Shown here: piece by piece, positions 22,011-33,662 of the stretch
How positions within the stretch are numbered: the first letter of the stretch is position 1
Layout: each line of letters starts with the position of its first letter
From: Papio anubis
Taxonomy: Eukaryota > Chordata > Mammalia > Primates > Cercopithecidae
Direction: 5' to 3'
Assembly: GCF_008728515.1 (NCBI RefSeq)
Contig: NC_044981.1
Coordinates: 94,892,426-94,956,425, forward strand
DNA: 64,000 bases
Program-made: the position numbers and the translations under genes
Notes under the pieces: model-generated
Told to the model about the DNA's origin: nothing
Database searches by the model: none
The model's input: only the letters and a program-made list of their open reading frames with translations

Positions 22011-22639
22011 TTGTGCTCCATTCTTATAGTTCTGAGGATTTATTTTAGTGAAACAATTTAACAAAAGTATAAAGCTATATATACATGATTTTTCTCTGCA
22101 ACATTAAATCATACAGCAAAAAAGCGGGGGACCAACTCAAGTATTCAAAATTAAGGTAGTGTTCTTTAGGGAGTATCAGTATTATGGCACATTATAAAGT
22201 ATTGTTAAAAATAATTATTAAGACAAAACAATGAAAAATTGAAAATATTAAATGAGAACAACTGACCAAAATGATTGTCTGATTGTAGTTACTTAAGCAT
22301 ATGTATTTGTATAGATTAAGACTGGAAAATAATATGCAAAACACGAAAGTAATTGTACTAGACTATACATATTCTCATGCACACTATATTGCTCTTTTTG
22401 TTTTTACTTTAGTAAGTCTAGTTTTGTCACCTGTATTTAGTAATTAGTAACATTTTTCTATTTTTCTTTGCTGAAGTATTTTCAAGTACATCTTAGTCAT
22501 CATGACATACTACCCTTCAATAGTGTAGTGTACCTCAAGGACATTTTATTCCACGACCATAGCACTATAATTTCACAGCAAACAAAATGAATAGTTTTTA
22601 ATATGATCTAGTACTCAGTCCACGATTAAATTTGTCCAA

Positions 22640-23275
22640 TTTACATTTTCTTTCCAAAAATGAAATGATTTGATAAATCTGCCCTGTCCAGTGGGATTGT
22701 TTACTGCTGGGTAGAGTACTGCTGACTGGATCCCAGCCCCTGGTACCATGGTGGTGAGTGTCCCCAGGCTGGTGGCCTGGGAGTGATCGGCCATTCGCCC
22801 TCTGGACCTCTCAGCATGGAGCCCTAAGAGGAGGAGGACAGCTGACTCTGAGATGGTGAGTTCCATCTGCAAGTAGAGTTGCCTCTTTTCTTCTGCCCTC
22901 TGCTCCTGGGAGCTGGGGGCACAGGCTGAGACCCTTGGAGCCAGCTGGCAGTGAGCAGTGGGAAACCAGCCAGCAGGTCTGTATTTGGGCTGAGTAACTT
23001 TGGAACGTTGTCTTTGTCAAGTCAGTTGTGGAAGATCCCAAGATTTCACACAACCCTCCCTACTCTGCTTGGTGCTTCTAAACACCTGGCCTTTTTTTTT
23101 TTTTGATGCCGATTTACCTTCTTTATGGTTTGTACAAAGAACTGTCTCTTCTTTTGATTAGTTGGATCTTCTGTATTAAATCAGGTCTTAAAAAGAATCT
23201 TCAATGTATGATGTGACTAATAAAGTTATCAAGTCTCTGTTGTAAGAACAAACAAGCAAAACCAAAGCAAAACAA
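22640..23275 (+). other. GC-richer block ending in AATAAA and an A-rich tract
   Basis: The block is richer in GC than its flanks (22680-23080). After a poly-T run (about 23091-23104) comes sequence ending in an AATAAA at 23219-23224 and, some 25 bases on, an A-rich AACAAACAAGCAAAAC tract. This could be an old processed transcript or an LTR remnant; I recognise no parent. Confidence 0.3.
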
Positions 23276-23279
23276 AAGC

Positions 23280-23600
23280 TAACCTAAAAATATTTTAATA
23301 TGAAAGTTTTCCAAAACTCACAAAAGCGGAAAAAATGGCAAGATGAGTCTCCCAATGTTTTACCAGTCTCGTTTCATTTACTTTTGCTTAAGTATAAATT
23401 CCTAGAATTGTATCATTTCACCTGTTAATAGATTACACCTGACAAAAAATTGACAGTTATTCTGATATCATCTAATACCTAGTCCATGTTGAAATTTCTC
23501 AAGTTATCTAAAAAATGTCTTTTATAGTTGAATTTGTTTGAATTTCAGTCTGAATGAGGGACACTCATTTGCATTGATTCATGTTTCTAAAGGTTTTTTT
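23280..23600. repeat. probable ancient LINE (L1M/HAL1-like) remnant
   Basis: The run of phrases GTATCATTTCACCTG, CTGATATCATCTAATACCTAG and TTGAAATTTCTCAAGTTATC is typical of old mammalian LINE 3' sequence. A similar order recurs at 59490-59720. Family and strand not certain. Confidence 0.4.
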
Positions 23601-25205
23601 AATGTTTATAATGGCTCTCCTCCTTCCACCTCTCTTTTATGTGTTTAAGAAACCAGGTCATTTGTCCTTTAGAATTTCCATAATCTGAATCTGCTTCTCC
23701 ACAGTGTTTATCATATTTCTCTACCCCTCATATTTTCTGTAAACTGGTGGTTACAACTAGATGATTGATTAGATTAAGATTTAGTTTCCTTTTTTTCTGG
23801 AGGGACAAGAATACTTCATAGGTAGTGCTGCATACTTTACATTGTATCCCTTCAGGAGGCATGTCATGTGTGTATGCTCCACTCTTCAGATGATTAAGAT
23901 TGATATTGGATTCAGGTGTAATTATTATTGTTTCAACTAATGGTTTTGGCAACTATTGATGAAACTTGCTTAGATCCATTCTTTCATTAGGGGTGCAAAA
24001 TAGTGGTTTTCAAATTCAAATATTTCTCTGCATTTGTTATTTCTTTGTGTTATCTTTTAAACTTCAGGCCTCTGTGGCTAGTTGCATTACCTAGTTCACT
24101 CACACTTCCCTTAGAAATGGGCTATGGTTAAGTTCTTGGCACAGTTGGAAGTCGGCTTCTGTAAATTTCCCTTCTTCAGCTGTAAACTTTTGAGGTAATG
24201 ATAATTTAGACAGTGTCAGATTTATGCCTTGGCATAGTTTTTATGTCTGTGTAATATGACTTGAGGAAAGCTAAAAGGTTGGCCTATAACAATATTTTCC
24301 TCTTCTCCAGCAATGGTGTTTGACACCCCAACACTGGTATTCTCTCTCAAGGGCCTTCAGCTGACTTGTGAATTTTAACCAGGGTAAGGTATAATGTTAT
24401 CTGGAAGAAGGGATGGGAGGAGCAAAGACCAGGACGTTAATGAACACATTAAAAGCAATTTTAAAAATGTGATTTTTTAGTTGATTACCACCAGTTCACT
24501 CCACGTAGTAAGGTCTGGAACACACAACTGAAAAGTGTAGCTGGGAATGGAACATGGGTGTGTATTAGCTTGGATGAGGGAAGAGGGTTGCAATTGATAC
24601 AGATAATGTGCACACTTGGGGCTTGGTTCAGCTTTTTATGTAGTGATTTCCAAGAATGAGGACTGTTGAGTGGGTAGAAAGCAGAGAAAGAAAATGTTAA
24701 AAGATGTGGGGGAACAAATTACCTCCTTAATACTTTCATTGAGAACTCCTACTTAAGCTCTCAAAGTAGCACAAATAGGAAAAACAGTAATCCATTTCCT
24801 GTTTTTTTCTCTACTACTATGTTGGTTGGGGAGCACAAAACAGTGCTATATTCTAAGTCCTAGTGGAGTTTTCATTAGAGATCAGCAGTCATAAAGAACA
24901 AAATGTTCAAAGGAGGAATTTAAGCAAGACAGAGGGCTTATAAGAGTATGAGGGAAATAGAAGGAATCACTTTTTAAAGGCAAAGGATGACAGATTGATC
25001 CCTTTTGACAAAGAAGAAAGTTCAGTTTGCTGTTTTACAGAAATAGACCATTTTCTCTTTCCACCTACTCAACAACCAGTTCTAATAAGGAAGTTTCAGT
25101 ATTTTTATCTTTATGATAATTTGAGAAACAGTAGTCCATTTATTCCTAATAATGTTACTGAAAAATACCAGTAATTATATAATGACTGCAGAAATCACAT
25201 TTTTA
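23601..25205. other. unique intergenic sequence
   Basis: No gene, structured RNA or young repeat recognised. Confidence 0.5.
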
Positions 25206-25329
25206 AGTAAATGAAGAGGGAAATGATTTTTTTCTTATTAGATGTCCCCAATTTATATGTAATTACCAGGTATAAAAGAACCTTCCTGGTATGCTTAATA
25301 ACTGCCTTTTGTCCTTGCATGAAAAGTCG

Positions 25330-25615
25330 AGGTTTTTTGATTCAAGGTTTTGTTCTGCTCAGCTTTTTTCTGGCTGGTTGGGGAGATAGAGGCAGCTGTT
25401 TTATGACATGTCTCACAGGCCTTCCTCAGACCAGGAAGCGTATTGCTTTGGAAACCAGCTGTCCATGTTCTTCGCCTGTCAGACCCAATGCAAGCAAACA
25501 GAATTCAGGCAAACCAGTGGAAATCCGCCAGTACAGGGAGAAGTGGCTCTTGATCAAAAAACGTGATCACTTTAAGCCAACAATTTCTAATTACCTGCAA
25601 CTCCTCCATTGGTAG
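25330..25615. other. unique, moderately CpG-bearing stretch
   Basis: High-complexity sequence with several CpGs and no repeat signature. A plus-strand frame runs 25211-25615 but shows no known domain. It could be a conserved noncoding element; it is not supported as a gene. Confidence 0.3.
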
Positions 25616-25911
25616 ATAATAACATATAATATATAAACATGTATGGTTTTTTCCCCATTAACTTTGACTTCATTGGTTATTTCCTCCTTTATGAAACATC
25701 CTTTGAAAACAAGGCAGAAAATTGAAGACAGAAAAGAAAAACAAAACATAAAACAAAAACTCAGAGCTTTCTTTTTCTATTTAGTGATGGGATCAGGTGG
25801 TTGTATATCTGCTTTCTATACATTGCAAGAGAAATAATAAATAGAATAACACTTTTCCTCTTAACTAAAAAAAATTTTACTTTTTTCTCTTTTCATAAAT
25901 TTATTATACAT

Positions 25912-25975
25912 TCCAGTCCAGAGTGAGACCTTGTCTTAAAAATAAAAGTCAAATAAAAGAAGAAAAAAATAAAAT
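25912..25975 (+). repeat. Alu 3'-end fragment
   Basis: Only the last part of an Alu is visible: CCAGTCCAGAGTGAGACCTT, then GTCTTAAAAATAAAAG. Confidence 0.5.
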
Positions 25976-27125
25976 TTATTATAGATCTATAGTTAGATTA
26001 GCTAACATTTTATTTTTGCATTTAGTATGCTCAAATCATATATCACAGCATTTTTATTAAATTCTTATATTTTAAAATATTTCACATGAAATAATGTGAA
26101 ATCATGACACATAGATAATAGATAATAGACTGTAATATCTTTGCAGATGTATATAAGAATTACTTATAAAAATCATTACAAATTATAAAGCCTTATTTAT
26201 TCATTTGCAGGTTATTTTTATTTATCAGGTTAATGCCAGGTACTGTGCAGTTATTAGAGCTACAAAGACATGGATGGCCAAGAGATCACTTCAGCTACTG
26301 ATTGTTAAGGAGTACAGTTTGAGAGAGGACCCAGGCAGGTAAACAAGGATTTTAGAAATACAAAATTCAATGGGAGTGCAAAAGAAAAAGTGAATAACCA
26401 GTTTTCAACTCTGATTTATTATCAGAGTAAGATGAGAGAGGCTTTCATTTGTTCTGTGTGTGAGATGGCAAGATGGATGAATCCCAGAAATTCAGCATGC
26501 TTGTGCAGACAGTGCTTGGGAGCACGCCTACCTGATTCAGTGTGAAATGAATAGGTGACTCAGAAAGAGAATCTTAGCTCTACTTGGTCTGTTGTGACCT
26601 TGGATACATCATAATCTCACAGAGTCACCTTGGAGCTGGGGGAGGATTGGGTTCATAGGTAGGAAGATGAGGGGGTGCTGATGAGGGTGTAGCAGGACAG
26701 AAGCATGGACTGTTATTTCCCACGCTGTTACTTCTGCTTAGAATTTTTCTTATTTCCTCAGTGAGAAAGAAAGGTTTAGCTCAAATGTCATCTTTGGTGA
26801 AGTCTTCCTGGATTTTCCCTGCAGTAGTAATTATTCCCAATGTATTTTGTACATATGTATATTATAGTATTTATATCACATCTTAAATATTCATTTATGA
26901 AACTGTCATCTGTACTGAAATGTGAAAGTCTTCTAGGACTGAAACTCTGTATTGTGTTTAATATCTGCAGTGCCACTTATAGCAATAGGAGTATAGTAAG
27001 AAATTAATATATATCTGTTAAGTGAAATTAGTGAATCAGTATGTAGTTGTTCTCACAAAGTTTTTTTCTACTGGATGGTGACCTTTTTGTTTAGTTAGTT
27101 CTTTAACAAATAATAATAATGACAA
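25976..27125. other. AT-rich intergenic sequence
   Basis: No gene recognised. The unit ATAGATAATAGATAATAGA near 26110 is a short simple repeat. Confidence 0.5.
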
Positions 27126-27129
27126 TTGA

Positions 27130-27245
27130 TGTTGTAGATACTGTTCTATGCCCTTTGTACACTATTAACTACTTTGATCCTCATCGTTAATCCTGTGAGT
27201 TAGGTAATACTATTATTCCCAATATTGTTGATGAGAACAATTAGT
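27130..27245 (-). repeat. MIR-like fragment
   Basis: Reverse-oriented MIR phrases: CTTTGTACACTATTAAC, TCCTGTGAGTTAGGTAATAC, TATTATTCCCAATATTG. Confidence 0.45.
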
Positions 27246-27284
27246 AAGCTATAAATTTATATTTGTTTCCAGTCTGCACTGTAT

Positions 27285-28735
27285 TTATTCAACCAACAAT
27301 TTTTGAGTGTCTGCTTTGTGCCAGGTACCATTTTAGGTGTTAGTGGATACAGAGGTGAACAAAGCGCCTGCTCTCCTGGAGCTTACATTCTAGTGGCAGA
27401 AGACAAACAGGAACAAATACATACATAAGCAAAATACTTCAACTAAGTGTTATGCAGGTAAAATTAAGCGATGTGACAGGAGGGACTGGGGAACTTCTAT
27501 GAATCAGGTGGTAGGAGGGGCCTTTCTGAGGATGTGACACTTAACATGAAGTCTGATTGACCAGAGGAGCCAGACATTGGATATCAAGGGGAGGTTCTCT
27601 GTAGCAAAGGGCAAAGCTCATGCAGCAATGCTTATGGCAGCAACGAGTCTGGTGCTCCTAAGAGAGAATGGCCAGTGTGATGAGGAGAAAAGTAGGATGA
27701 GCTGAGGCACCTGAGGTAAGCAGAGTGAGGAAAGTTAGGGCTCGCTCTATAAGTCAAGGCAAGAATAATGATTTTTGTTTTGAGTGTGATGGGAAGCCAT
27801 TAGAAGGCTTAAAGGAGGGTGGTGGTGTTTTAAGAAGATCATGTTGGCTGCTGGGAGGAGAAGGTGTTGTGGAATGAGGCAAGAGTAGAATCAGAAAGGT
27901 TGCAGTCTTTGAAGGGAAAGATGATGGTGGCAGTAGAGATTGTAACCAGTAGTTGGATACTGGTGTGTATTTTGGAGACAGAGTCTTAAGCACTTGTAGA
28001 TGGATTTCATGTAGAAGGTGAAGGAAAGAGATGAATCAGTGCTGATTTCTAGATTTTAGGCTTGCAAACTGGGTGGCTGGTGGTGGTGTTACTAAGAAGA
28101 AGAAGGCTTGGGGATGAGCAGCTGGGGAAATGGGCAAACAGGAGCTCTGTGTGATTCGTGATTTTTTTCCTGAAGGGCTCAGCAACAGCTCAGAATTAAG
28201 AGAATATCAGTGAATGGATTATTCGACAGTTCAGTTTGCAAAGGGAGTTGAGGAGTTGACAACTTTGCAGTTGCACGGGAAAAGAGTTTACTAAAGTGGT
28301 GGAGAAGAGGAAAGAGTTCTGGTGCTGAAAGTCATGATGCATTTAAAGATTGCATTTACAGTAAGGTGGGAAGAAGCTTGAAAGATGCGGGGGACTAAGA
28401 CATGGGAGTTTGAGATTTCAGATGTGAAACTTTTCTGGGTGTTGATAAGGTCCAAGCTGTGATCATGGATATGGATTGCTGAAATGGAGCAGAGGTCTTT
28501 AGGGTATAAATGTTAAGAAAATGTGGTATTGTAGAAAAAAGTTGTTTTTATTTTTTAAATGGAGATTGAAGTCCCAAAGAGTAATGGAAGAAACCAACGT
28601 AGAGGGAAGAAAGTAAACAAGTGCCAAGATCACGAGAGGCAAGATTTGGAGGCTGGTAGAGGACAATCATGAGAAGATTTAGAGGGTGGTACAGAGGCAT
28701 GGCACGCTTTTCAAAGACTTGTGTGCAAGTGGAGT
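27285..28735 (-). repeat. L2 LINE 3' region
   Basis: It begins with the reverse of the L2 3' end (ATTCAACCAACAATTTTTGAG, CTTTGTGCCAGGTACC, GGAGCTTACATTCTAGTGG) and continues with GGGAAGCCATTAGAAGG and GATCATGTTGGCTGCTG segments. The later part (after about 28100) is more diverged. It is interrupted at its right by the AluYR element. Confidence 0.65.
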
Positions 28736-28740
28736 TGCTT

Positions 28741-29039
28741 TTTTTTTTTTTTTTTTGAGACGGAGTCTCGCTCTGTCACCCAGGCTGGAGTGCAGTGGCC
28801 GGATCTCTGCTCACTGCAAGCTCCGCCTCCCGGGTTTACGCCATTCTCCTGGCTCAGCCTCCCGAGTAGCTGGGACTACAGGCGCTCGCCACCTCGCCCG
28901 GCTAGTTTTTTGTACTTTTTAGTAGAGACGGGGTTTCACCGTGTTAGCCAGGATGGTCTCGATCTCCTGACCTCGTGATCCGCCCGTCTCGGCCTCCCAA
29001 AGTGCTAGGATTACAGGCTTGAGTCACCGCGCCCGGCCG
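28741..29039 (-). mobile_element. AluYR-type SINE (Old World monkey lineage)
   Basis: Full-length, little-diverged Alu in minus orientation. A perfect target-site duplication, AGTGGAGTTGCTT, lies at 28728-28740 and 29040-29052. Positions typical of AluYR in cercopithecids are present: CAGTGGCCGGATCTC, GGGTTTACGCC, CACCTCGCCCGGCTAG and ACAGGCTTGAG. It is the youngest Alu in the window. Confidence 0.92.
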
Positions 29040-29052
29040 AGTGGAGTTGCTT

Positions 29053-29480
29053 TGATGCAGAGGAGTGTAGGAGAATGTTGTTCCTAGATACCTTATTAGA
29101 GGAAAGGGATCGTTCTTCAATAGGAAGGGCCCCCAGGGTGCTAGGTCCTAGTAGGTTTCAGTTAAGTCTGTAAGTTCAGGGAACCCTGTGTTGAAGGTTT
29201 AGAGTATAGAGAAACTTGTTGATGAAAGAATGTAGACCCAAATAGAGGAATAAAAGGGAGTAAGCTGCAGGAGCATAGCAGAAGACTGAGCCATGAAAGA
29301 GAGGTGGAAGGTGTTGGGGGTGGACTGCAGGGAGGGGTCAGAGCAATATGTGGGGAGGATGGACTGCCAGAGAGAACTGCATCAGGACAGTGATAAGAGC
29401 TCTACAATTCTGCATAAAATTGGAAAACTTTGGGTTAAAACTGTTTGTAACAACTTGGTAGGATCAAAATCCTAGTTTCA
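29053..29480. other. continuation of older repeat-like or unique sequence
   Basis: Purine-rich sequence that may continue the interrupted L2; no gene seen. Confidence 0.35.
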
Positions 29481-29897
29481 TACTACAGAGTACTTATTAA
29501 GGTACCTCTCCAGTGTATTAGAGACAACACTGCCAACATATCTAATTTAACATTACCAGTAATGGGACAAACTGAGTTGTGTCCCCTGATGAGATGCACT
29601 TATAAGGACCCATCAGCAACTATGGAGCACTCTGGTCAAAAATATTTAACCTGAATCTAATCATAAGGAACAGGCTAGTTCAAACTGAGGAGCATTCTTT
29701 AGAAACAATTGGCCTAGATTCTTCCCAAATGTTGATGTTACCAAAGGACCAAAAAGCTGAAAAATAATTTTAGATTAAAGGACATTAAGGAGAAAACAAT
29801 TAAATCTAATATGTGATCCTTGATGGGATCCAGAATTGGAAACAAACAAAAAATTAAAAAAATCCCTGAATTCCAACTATAAAGGATGTTATTAGGA
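29481..29897 (+). repeat. ancient interspersed repeat of uncertain family
   Basis: Phrases such as AAATATTTAACCTGAATCTAA, AATTGGCCTAGATTCTTC and GTGATCCTTGATGGGATCC recur in mammalian genomes as part of an old repeat. I cannot name it with confidence. The THE1 element inserted into or beside its right end. Confidence 0.45.
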
Positions 29898-30249
29898 TGT
29901 ATTAGTCTGTTTTTACACTGCTAATAAAGACATACCCAAGACTGGGTAATTTATAAAAGAAAGAAGTTTTATGGACTCACAGTTTCACATGGCTGGAGAG
30001 GCCTTACAATTATGGCAGAAGGCAAAAGAGAAGCAAAGGCACATCTTACGTGGCAGCAGGCATGAGAGAGCAGGGAAACTCTCATTTATAAAACCATCAG
30101 ATCTCATGAGACTTATTCATTACCATGAGAACAGTATGGGGGAAACTGCCCCCATGACTCAATTATCTCCATCTGGCCCTGCCCTTGACCTGTGGGGATT
30201 ATTACAATTCAAGGTGAGATTTGGGTGGGGACACAGCCGAACCATATCA
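29898..30249 (-). repeat. THE1 3' LTR
   Basis: 352 bases, bordered by TGTATTAGTC and AACCATATCA as read on the plus strand. Similar along its length to the LTR at 32067-32415. Confidence 0.92.
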
Positions 30250-30548
30250 TTGCACCCCTGGCCCTCCCAAATCTCATGTCCTCACATTTCAAAACCAATC
30301 ATGCCTTCTCCCAAAGTCTTAACTCATCAGCATTAATTCAAAAGTCCATGGTCCAAAGTCTCATCTGAGACAAGGCAAGTTTCTTCCACTTATGAGCCTG
30401 TAAAATCAAAAGTAAGTTAGCTACTTCTCACATACAATGGGGGTACAGGCATTGGGTAAAACACCCCTTCCAAATGGGAAAAATTGGCCAAAATGAAGGG
30501 GCTACAGGCCACATGCAAGTCCAAAATCCAACAGGGCAGTCAAATCTT

Positions 30549-30706
30549 TTTTTTTTTTTTCTTTTGAGATGGACTTTTGCTCTTGTTGCCCAGGCTGGAG
30601 TGCAATGGTGCGATATTGGCTCACTGCAACCTCCATCTCCCGGGTTCGAGTGATTCTCCTACCTCAGCCTCCTGAGTAGCTGGGATTACAGACATATGCC
30701 ACCATG
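30549..30706 (-). mobile_element. 5'-truncated Alu inside the THE1 internal region
   Basis: Right arm only, minus orientation. A perfect 15-base duplication, GGGCAGTCAAATCTT, lies at 30534-30548 and 30707-30721. Truncation after CATATGCCACCATG suggests an insertion that ended early. Confidence 0.92.
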
Positions 30707-32043
30707 GGGCAGTCAAATCTTAAAGCTCCAAAATGATCTCCTTTTTCTCCATGTCTCATGTGCAGGATACAAGAGTTGGGCTCCCACAGCCTTAGGCAGC
30801 TCCACTCCTGTGGCTTTTCAGGGTACGGCCCCCCTCCTGACTGTTTTCATGGGCTGGTGTTGAGTGTCTGTGGCTTTTCCAGGTGGATGGTGCAAGCAGT
30901 AGATCTACCATTCTGGGGTCTGGAAGATGGTGGAGGATGACGGCCCTTTTTTCACAGCTCCACTAGGCAGGGCCCTTGTGGCGACTCTGTGTAGGGGGGG
31001 CTCCAGTTCCACACTTCCCTTCCACACCACCATAGTAGAAGTTCTCCTTGAGGGCCCTACCCCTGCAGCAAACTTCTGCCTAGACATCCAGGCATTTCTA
31101 TACATCCTCTGAAATCTAGGCTGAGATTCAAGAACCTCAATTCTTGACTTCTGTGCACCTGCAGGACCAACACCACATGTAAGCTGCCAAGACTTAGGGC
31201 TTGTACCCTCTAAAACAATGGGCCAAGGTGTATGTTAGCCCCTTTTAGCCATGGCTGGAGCTGAAGCATCTGGGACACAGGGCACCATGTCCTGAGGGTA
31301 CATAGAGAAGGGAGGCCCTGGGCTTGGCCTATGAAACCATTTTTCCTCCCTAGGCTTCTAGGCCTGTGATGAGAGGGGCTGCCATGAAGGTCTGTGACAT
31401 GCCCTGGAGACATTTTCCCCATTTTCTTAGTGATTAATATTTGGCTCCTTGTTGTTTATGAAAGTTTCTGCAGCTGGCTTGAATTTCCCTTAGAAAATGG
31501 GTTTTTCTTTTCTGTCACATCATCAGGTTGCACATTTTCTAACTTTTATGTTCTGCTTCCCTTTTAAACATAAGTTCCAATTTCAAACCATATTTTTGTG
31601 AATATGTAAAACTGAATGCTTTTAACAGCACCCAAGTCACATTTGAATGCTTTGCCCCTCAGGAATTTCATCTGCTAGATGCCCTAAATCATCTCTCTCA
31701 AGTTTAAAGTTCCACAAATCTCTAGGGCAGGGGCAATATGCTGCCAGTCTTTTTGCTAAGACATAGCAAGAGTCACCTTTATTCCAGTTCCCAGCAAGTT
31801 CCTCATCTTCATCTGAGACCACCTCAACCTGGACTTCATTGTCCAGATTGTGACAGGAAGTCCAGTGATTGGACTTAATATCACTATCAGCATTTGGGTC
31901 AAAGCCATTCAACAAGTCTCTATGAAGTTCCAAACTATCCCACATCTTTCTGTCCTCTTCTGAGCCCTCCAGACTGTTCCAACCTCTGCCTATTACCCAG
32001 TTCCAGAGTCGCTTCCACATTATTGGATATCATTACAGCAGCA

Positions 32044-32060
32044 CCCCACTCCTGGTACCA
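32044..32060 (-). promoter_or_regulatory. THE1 primer binding site (tRNA-Leu type)
   Basis: Seventeen bases identical, in my reading, to the 3' end of human tRNA-Leu(UAA), including the CCA end. It begins six bases from the 5' LTR edge, the usual position for reverse-transcription priming. Confidence 0.75.
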
Positions 32061-32066
32061 ATTTAC

Positions 32067-32415
32067 TGTATTATTCTGTTCTCATGCTGATAATAAAGAC
32101 ATACCTGAGACTGGGCAATTTATAAAGGAAAGAGGACTCATAGTTCCACATGGCTAGGAAGGCCTCATAACGATGACAGAAGGCAAAGGAGAAGCAAAGG
32201 CACATCTTACACAGTGGCAGGCAAGAGAGAGCTTGTGCAAGGGAACTCCCACTTATAAAACCATCAGATATCATAAGACTTATTCACTGCCATGAGAACA
32301 GCATGGGGGAATTGCCCCCATGATTCAATTATCTCCAACTGTTCCTGCCCTTGACACATGGGGATTATTACAATTCCAGGTGAGATTTGGGTGGGGACAT
32401 AGCCAAACTGTATCA
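32067..32415 (-). repeat. THE1 5' LTR
   Basis: 349 bases, paired with the LTR at 29898-30249. Differences between the pair reflect substitutions since insertion. Confidence 0.92.
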
Positions 32416-33554
32416 CAGGACAATTAGGGAAATCTGAATATGGCTTATATATAAGATATATATAATATATAGACAATAATACTGTTGGATCAATGTTCAA
32501 CTTCCCCAGTATGATATTTTTATTAAGGTTATAAAGAAGAATGCTTTTTTCTTACTAGATGCATGCTAAATTATTGAGAAATGAAGTATTATAATGTATT
32601 CAACTGACTCTCAAGTAATTCAGCAACATTGATATATCTGTAATATCAATATTTATACAATATATTAACGTCTATTTCTCTTTCTATTTAGAGAGTGAGA
32701 AAGCAAATATTTAACTTTACCAATGTCAGTTTCAAGATGTGATCAAAGTAGAAAAAATTTCAATAATTACATTAAGCAAACACATTATTAAATAATTTAA
32801 TCAATTTAGTAATTATTACATTATCTTAAAAATTATTTTAAGAGCTACATTAAAACCAATCACAGAGCAGTATTAATTTTTGAGGATTATTATAGTCTAT
32901 TTCCAGCCCAATAATGAATCATCAGGACTAATGATATTAATACCATAACATGCCTTATTTTACATCATGGAAGTCATCCAAATGGGCTATGTGACAGAGA
33001 AGTAAATATACGTTATTATTTATGCAAATAAGTACTAATTGCTCATGCCAAAATACTTCCTTCATTAAAGAGGATAAAATAACTTTTTCAGATGGACTTT
33101 TAAAAAGTTTCTTCCGTATATCTGTATTTTTCATGATGTCTTGGGTAGGAGTCTACAGGCAATATAGTGGAATTAAGGCCATAGGATGCACTACCTTGGC
33201 TCCTCACTTCCTTCTAGCCTTGAAAAGTAGAACAGTCACTAATTTACAGAATGTATGCTCTGTTCCTACTCTTAACAAGAAGGAGGGAGAGAGTCCCACC
33301 GGCAGCTGGTGTAAGCTCTAGATAAAAAGAGAATGGAGGTGGGAGTGGTATAAACAGCTGCCTCAAAACCTGTCTCTTTCTGGGCAGTGTTCTTGTTATA
33401 GGTACCCATCTTGTACCAAGAGTACTACCCTGAGTACTAGATTACCAATTGTAGCTCAGGGGACTACATACAGTTTTTTTTCCTTTAATTTTAAAATGCT
33501 CTCCCCGCTTAGTGGAAAAAGTGCATTTCTGAGATGCATTTTATCTTTGAGATA
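32416..33554. other. AT-rich intergenic sequence
   Basis: No gene or clear repeat. Very AT-rich between about 32560 and 32870. Confidence 0.5.
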
Positions 33555-33662
33555 GAATCTGCCTCCGTGACCCAAACACCTCCCACCAGGACCCACTCCA
33601 GCATTGGGGGTTGCAATTCAACATGAGATTTGGTCGGGGACACATATCCAAACTCTATCAGA
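33555..33662 (-). repeat. MaLR LTR fragment
   Basis: The 5' part of a MaLR LTR in reverse orientation: CCAAACACCTCCCACCAGG, TTCAACATGAGATTTGG, GGGGACACATATCCAAACTC, ending near TATCAG. The rest of the LTR is missing. Confidence 0.7.

Larger units (their letters stand above)
19918..22587. repeat. long inverted repeat (about 260-base arms), left arm split by an L1
   Basis: The left arm consists of 19918-20047 and 21738-21868, interrupted by an L1 insertion. The right arm, 22320-22587, is the reverse complement of both parts in order. In the first half I count about 14 mismatches in about 122 aligned bases by eye. The two arms are separated by about 450 bases of AT-rich sequence. I do not recognise the arm sequence as a known repeat. 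It could be an unfamiliar palindromic DNA transposon or an inverted duplication. Confidence 0.85.
29898..32415 (-). mobile_element. complete THE1 (ERVL-MaLR) retrotransposon
   Basis: Minus orientation, with both LTRs (29898-30249 and 32067-32415) and an internal region between. A five-base duplication flanks it: tagga before and cagga after, one mismatch. A primer binding site matching the 3' end of a leucine tRNA lies at 32044-32060, six bases inside the 5' LTR. The internal region carries no intact long frame; THE1 elements are nonautonomous and were moved by related ERVL machinery. A truncated Alu (30549-30706) sits inside. The element is inert. Confidence 0.93.

Noticed and set aside
29971..30336. 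121-codon plus-strand frame
   Set aside because: It lies across the antisense of a THE1 LTR and its edge; no coding signal.
31637..32020. 127-codon minus-strand frame in the THE1 internal region
   Set aside because: It may be a remnant of retroelement coding sequence, but it is short and lacks a recognisable enzymatic motif, so I do not call it a gene.
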